This document shows positions 61,962 through 64,000 of a DNA stretch of 64,000 bases, piece by piece (within the stretch, counting starts at the first letter, position 1; every line of letters starts with the position of its first letter). The notes below the pieces were generated by a model that had not been told where the DNA came from, ran no database searches, and worked only from the letters and a program-made list of their open reading frames with translations. This DNA comes from Acherontichlamydia pituitae (GTDB lineage: Bacteria > Chlamydiota > Chlamydiia > Chlamydiales > Rhabdochlamydiaceae). The translations under genes were made by a program, and so were the position numbers. The DNA lies in assembly GCA_019634675.1 (NCBI GenBank), contig JAHCAX010000004.1, positions 1 through 64,000 on the forward strand. The letters run 5' to 3'.

Positions 61962-63188
61962 TTAGCTTAGCAACAGATACGCTTCGAGGCCGATGACGCC
62001 TAGGCTGAACAATGCCAAAGCTCCCAGCGCCGTTTTCCCGCCTGGTAAAGGATCAACCGATTCTTGCTTGAACCGGTATCTTCCCGCCCACACTAAAAGC
62101 ACTGGGAGAAGCCCATTGAGGAAGGCCTCGCCGAATCCGCCTGCCAGTCCCAACGCCTTCTGAAAGATCGTCGGGTTCACAGCAGCGCAAACTCCGGGCG
62201 GAACAAAGGTCAGCACGGCTAATGCAATCCGGCTTAATCCCTCCCGTTTCATTTTCAAACCATCGCTGATGAAATCGACCATCGAAAAAGCAACGCCGAG
62301 CAGCGAGGTGGTCAGCGCAAAAAACGCAAAGAACCGTCCTATCGGATAGATCCAGGAGTTGCCTGTCATTGCTTGCAAGGCCTGGGTTACAGGCTGTCCT
62401 GCTTCGAGGGTCTTGATGATCATCTCTTGAGGGATCGACCCGATGATCAGCCATTGCCAAAGCAAGTAGACGGTCAAAGCAAGCGTCGTTCCGCAAATGA
62501 TCGAAAAGCGGATGCTTTTCCTATCCCTTTCCAGGTAGGTGCAGACCGATGGGATCACGTTGTGGTAGCCGAACGCTCCGAACAATATCGGCAGCGCAAG
62601 GTAAAAACCTGGCCAGTTGGCCCTGGCAAGAAGGTTCGAAGAGACTTCTGTACTGCCGGTGCTGATCAACGTGACGTATGCTAGGATCATCGCAACCGTC
62701 AAAGTCAAATTGACCCGGTCGATCGCCTTTGCTCCCTTGGAAACGATGATACCGAAAATCCCTCCAAAGACCAGATAGCTTCCCCATCCCGACAAAGAAA
62801 CTCCGAAGAGGTCGGACAGGACGCCCGATAATAGAGGCGCGCCGCCTGCAAAATACGCGACGATCAAGCAGTAATAGAGGAATAGGAACATCCCTCCTGC
62901 TGCATATTTTCCCGACCTTCCGAGCAATTGGCTCGACATGCTTAAGATATTCGATCCTTTTGGCATCCATAGCGCAGCTTCCATAAAGAGAAGCCCTGTC
63001 GACAGCATGAAGAGCCAAACTAATATGGAGGTCGCAACAGCTGGAAAAAAGCCTGACTGCGCGGTGACGAGCGGGATTGCGAGCATCCCTGCGCCGATTG
63101 CAGTTCCTGCAATCAAAGCGGACCCGCTGATCACCTTCGAAAGAGAAACTGACTTAACTTGTGAATATGATGGCATTTCTAATTCCAT
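61962..63188 (-). CDS. tyrP: aromatic amino acid (Tyr/Trp) permease
   Basis: A 408-residue inner-membrane permease of the hydroxy/aromatic amino acid (HAAAP) family with about 11 helices. The first helix carries SGSALIAGTAIGAGMLAIP, the substrate-site signature of TyrP, Mtr and TnaB. Chlamydiae use TyrP homologues to take up tyrosine or tryptophan, often in several copies. An AGG stands 7 bases before the ATG; a second Met four codons on could also serve. Single gene with a shared terminator downstream. TyrP against Mtr specificity is not certain. Confidence 0.87.
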   Translation of the reverse strand: MELEMPSYSQVKSVSLSKVISGSALIAGTAIGAGMLAIPLVTAQSGFFPAVATSILVWLFMLSTGLLFMEAALWMPKGSNILSMSSQLLGRSGKYAAGGMFLFLYYCLIVAYFAGGAPLLSGVLSDLFGVSLSGWGSYLVFGGIFGIIVSKGAKAIDRVNLTLTVAMILAYVTLISTGSTEVSSNLLARANWPGFYLALPILFGAFGYHNVIPSVCTYLERDRKSIRFSIICGTTLALTVYLLWQWLIIGSIPQEMIIKTLEAGQPVTQALQAMTGNSWIYPIGRFFAFFALTTSLLGVAFSMVDFISDGLKMKREGLSRIALAVLTFVPPGVCAAVNPTIFQKALGLAGGFGEAFLNGLLPVLLVWAGRYRFKQESVDPLPGGKTALGALALFSLGVIGLEAYLLLS

Positions 63189-63390
63189 AACAAACCTAAT
63201 TTGTAATTTTTTCTTTGAAATCGAACGAAAATATTTAGAAAAAAACGGTTATATTAGCCTCTGGGGAGGCCATGATGGAAAGAGAAATGAAAGGAGTGTG
63301 AGAAAAAGCTTAACACAGCCATTCTGGTTTCCTTTAAAGAATGAACTCATTATAACAATTCTTGTATTTCAAAGCACTAAAATCATTTTT

Positions 63391-63702
63391 ATGCATTCTT
63401 CGCCGATCAAAGCAACAAACAAGGGCCTTGCCCTCTGTGTCAAAGTGGTGCCCAAAGCCTCGCGCAACCAGATCTCCGGCTGGGAAGGCGAGGAGTTGAA
63501 GGTCCGGCTCAATGCTGTTCCTGAAAAGGGAAAGGCCAATGAAACACTGATCGCCTTCCTTGCCAAAGAGCTCGGCATCTCCCAATCCCAGATCCAGCTT
63601 GCCAGCGGAGAGACAAACCGCCATAAGCGCCTGCTCATTACAGGCCTTTCATTGCAAGACTGTGAAAAAAAGTTGAGCAGCATCCTTGCTTCGAACAAGT
63701 GA
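63391..63702 (+). CDS. DUF167 (YggU) family protein
   Basis: A 103-residue DUF167 protein: VKVVPKASRNQISGWEGEELKV, RLNAVPEKGKANETLIAFLAKEL and LASGETNRHKRLLITGL are the family signature. YggU folds as a small alpha/beta protein of unknown function. The frame is open far upstream, but that part lies opposite tyrP and is a shadow; the ATG at 63391 is taken. The stop is about 50 bases before the next gene, so they may be cotranscribed. Confidence 0.88.
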   Translation: MHSSPIKATNKGLALCVKVVPKASRNQISGWEGEELKVRLNAVPEKGKANETLIAFLAKELGISQSQIQLASGETNRHKRLLITGLSLQDCEKKLSSILASNK

Positions 63703-63754
63703 AGGTTGCACGAATCCCCTAATTTCATTTATGAGGAAAGAAAAAGGGTGATGC

Positions 63755-64000
63755 GTGATCAAGGTCTTCATTTTCAGCGGCCTGATGATTTTTGGGATCC
63801 TGTTCTCGCAATGGATCGACATCAGCGCGTACCGAGGCTTGCTCCAGACCCTCACGCTGACGGCTCTCGGCTACATCATGATCGAGGTCGGCCTTGAGTT
63901 CACAATCGACAAGAGCAAGCTCTCCAGTTACGGAAAAGACTATCTGATCGCGATGACAGCGGCTGCCTTTCCATGGATCTTGTGCACGCTGTGGATCTGG
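63755..64000 (+). CDS. membrane transporter, N-terminal part (antiporter-like)
   Basis: A partial gene running out of the window: 82 codons from a GTG preceded by AAGGG. It encodes hydrophobic segments (KVFIFSGLMIFGILFSQW, LLQTLTLTALGYIMIEVGLEF, YLIAMTAAAFPWILCTLWIW). The IEVGLEF motif in the second segment resembles the start of CPA-type sodium/proton antiporters, in which a similar GLE/GLEF motif occurs. The family call is tentative because most of the protein is missing. Confidence 0.6.
   Translation, partial: MIKVFIFSGLMIFGILFSQWIDISAYRGLLQTLTLTALGYIMIEVGLEFTIDKSKLSSYGKDYLIAMTAAAFPWILCTLWIW

Noticed and set aside
62938..63390. Long N-terminal extension of the DUF167 protein
   Set aside because: It runs opposite tyrP and its own promoter region; DUF167 proteins are about 100 residues and the ATG at 63391 fits that length.

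Overview
The window looks like chromosomal DNA of a Gram-negative, host-associated bacterium, most likely an environmental chlamydia (Chlamydiota, Parachlamydiales-like). This is inferred from the mix of genes: a TyrP-type aromatic amino acid permease, a compact SET-domain protein, a secreted DUF2608-type HAD protein, an inverse-autotransporter-like outer membrane barrel without a passenger, a papain-fold effector-like peptidase and many lineage-specific secreted repeat proteins. No rRNA, tRNA or CRISPR array was seen.

Layout. Positions 1-12200 hold mixed single genes: an exported Nudix hydrolase, an outer-membrane barrel gene broken by one in-frame stop, HIT and NagD-like HAD genes that overlap, a beta-carbonic anhydrase, the first member of a family with a starch-binding-like (CBM20-like) C-terminal domain, a papain-like protease, a small two-helix membrane protein, an inverse-autotransporter-like barrel whose signal peptide appears to start at ATT, and the first of three secreted beta-propeller/FN3 proteins. 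Positions 12406-38339 are a collagen island on the minus strand: eight collagen-like proteins rich in Gly-X-Thr, with signal peptides, a nearly invariant single Cys just before the triple helix, and C1q/BclA-like heads of two types. Two more propeller/FN3 proteins, two exported RidA-like proteins and an exported GT92-like glycosyltransferase are interleaved. Positions 38564-47681 hold a SET protein, a LolD/MacB-like ABC pair, an exported pyruvyltransferase with two tandem propeller glycosidase-like proteins, two tiny proline-rich secreted proteins, a DUF2608-type HAD protein and a methyltransferase.

Positions 47655-53535 carry four tandem paralogues of the CBM20-like family, interrupted by an IS630 element. 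Relics of the 3' end of the methyltransferase and of the 5' end of the downstream GH63-like glucosidase between the copies show that the array arose by tandem duplication of one unit. Positions 53724-60489 form a tight six-gene operon: GH63-like glucosidase, glucose-1-dehydrogenase-like SDR, GMC oxidoreductase, two tandem membrane paralogues and an SDR lacking the catalytic Tyr. A CMD/AhpD-like gene, a uridine-phosphorylase-like gene, tyrP, a DUF167 gene and the start of a membrane transporter follow.

Two themes stand out. One is a surface system of collagen fibres with a co-transcribed candidate glycosyltransferase. The other is a set of glucan-binding-domain proteins without signal peptides beside a glucosidase/glucose-oxidation operon, which suggests handling of host or inclusion glycogen. 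The intergenic DNA also carries at least two families of small MITE-like inverted-repeat elements and several nested palindromes.
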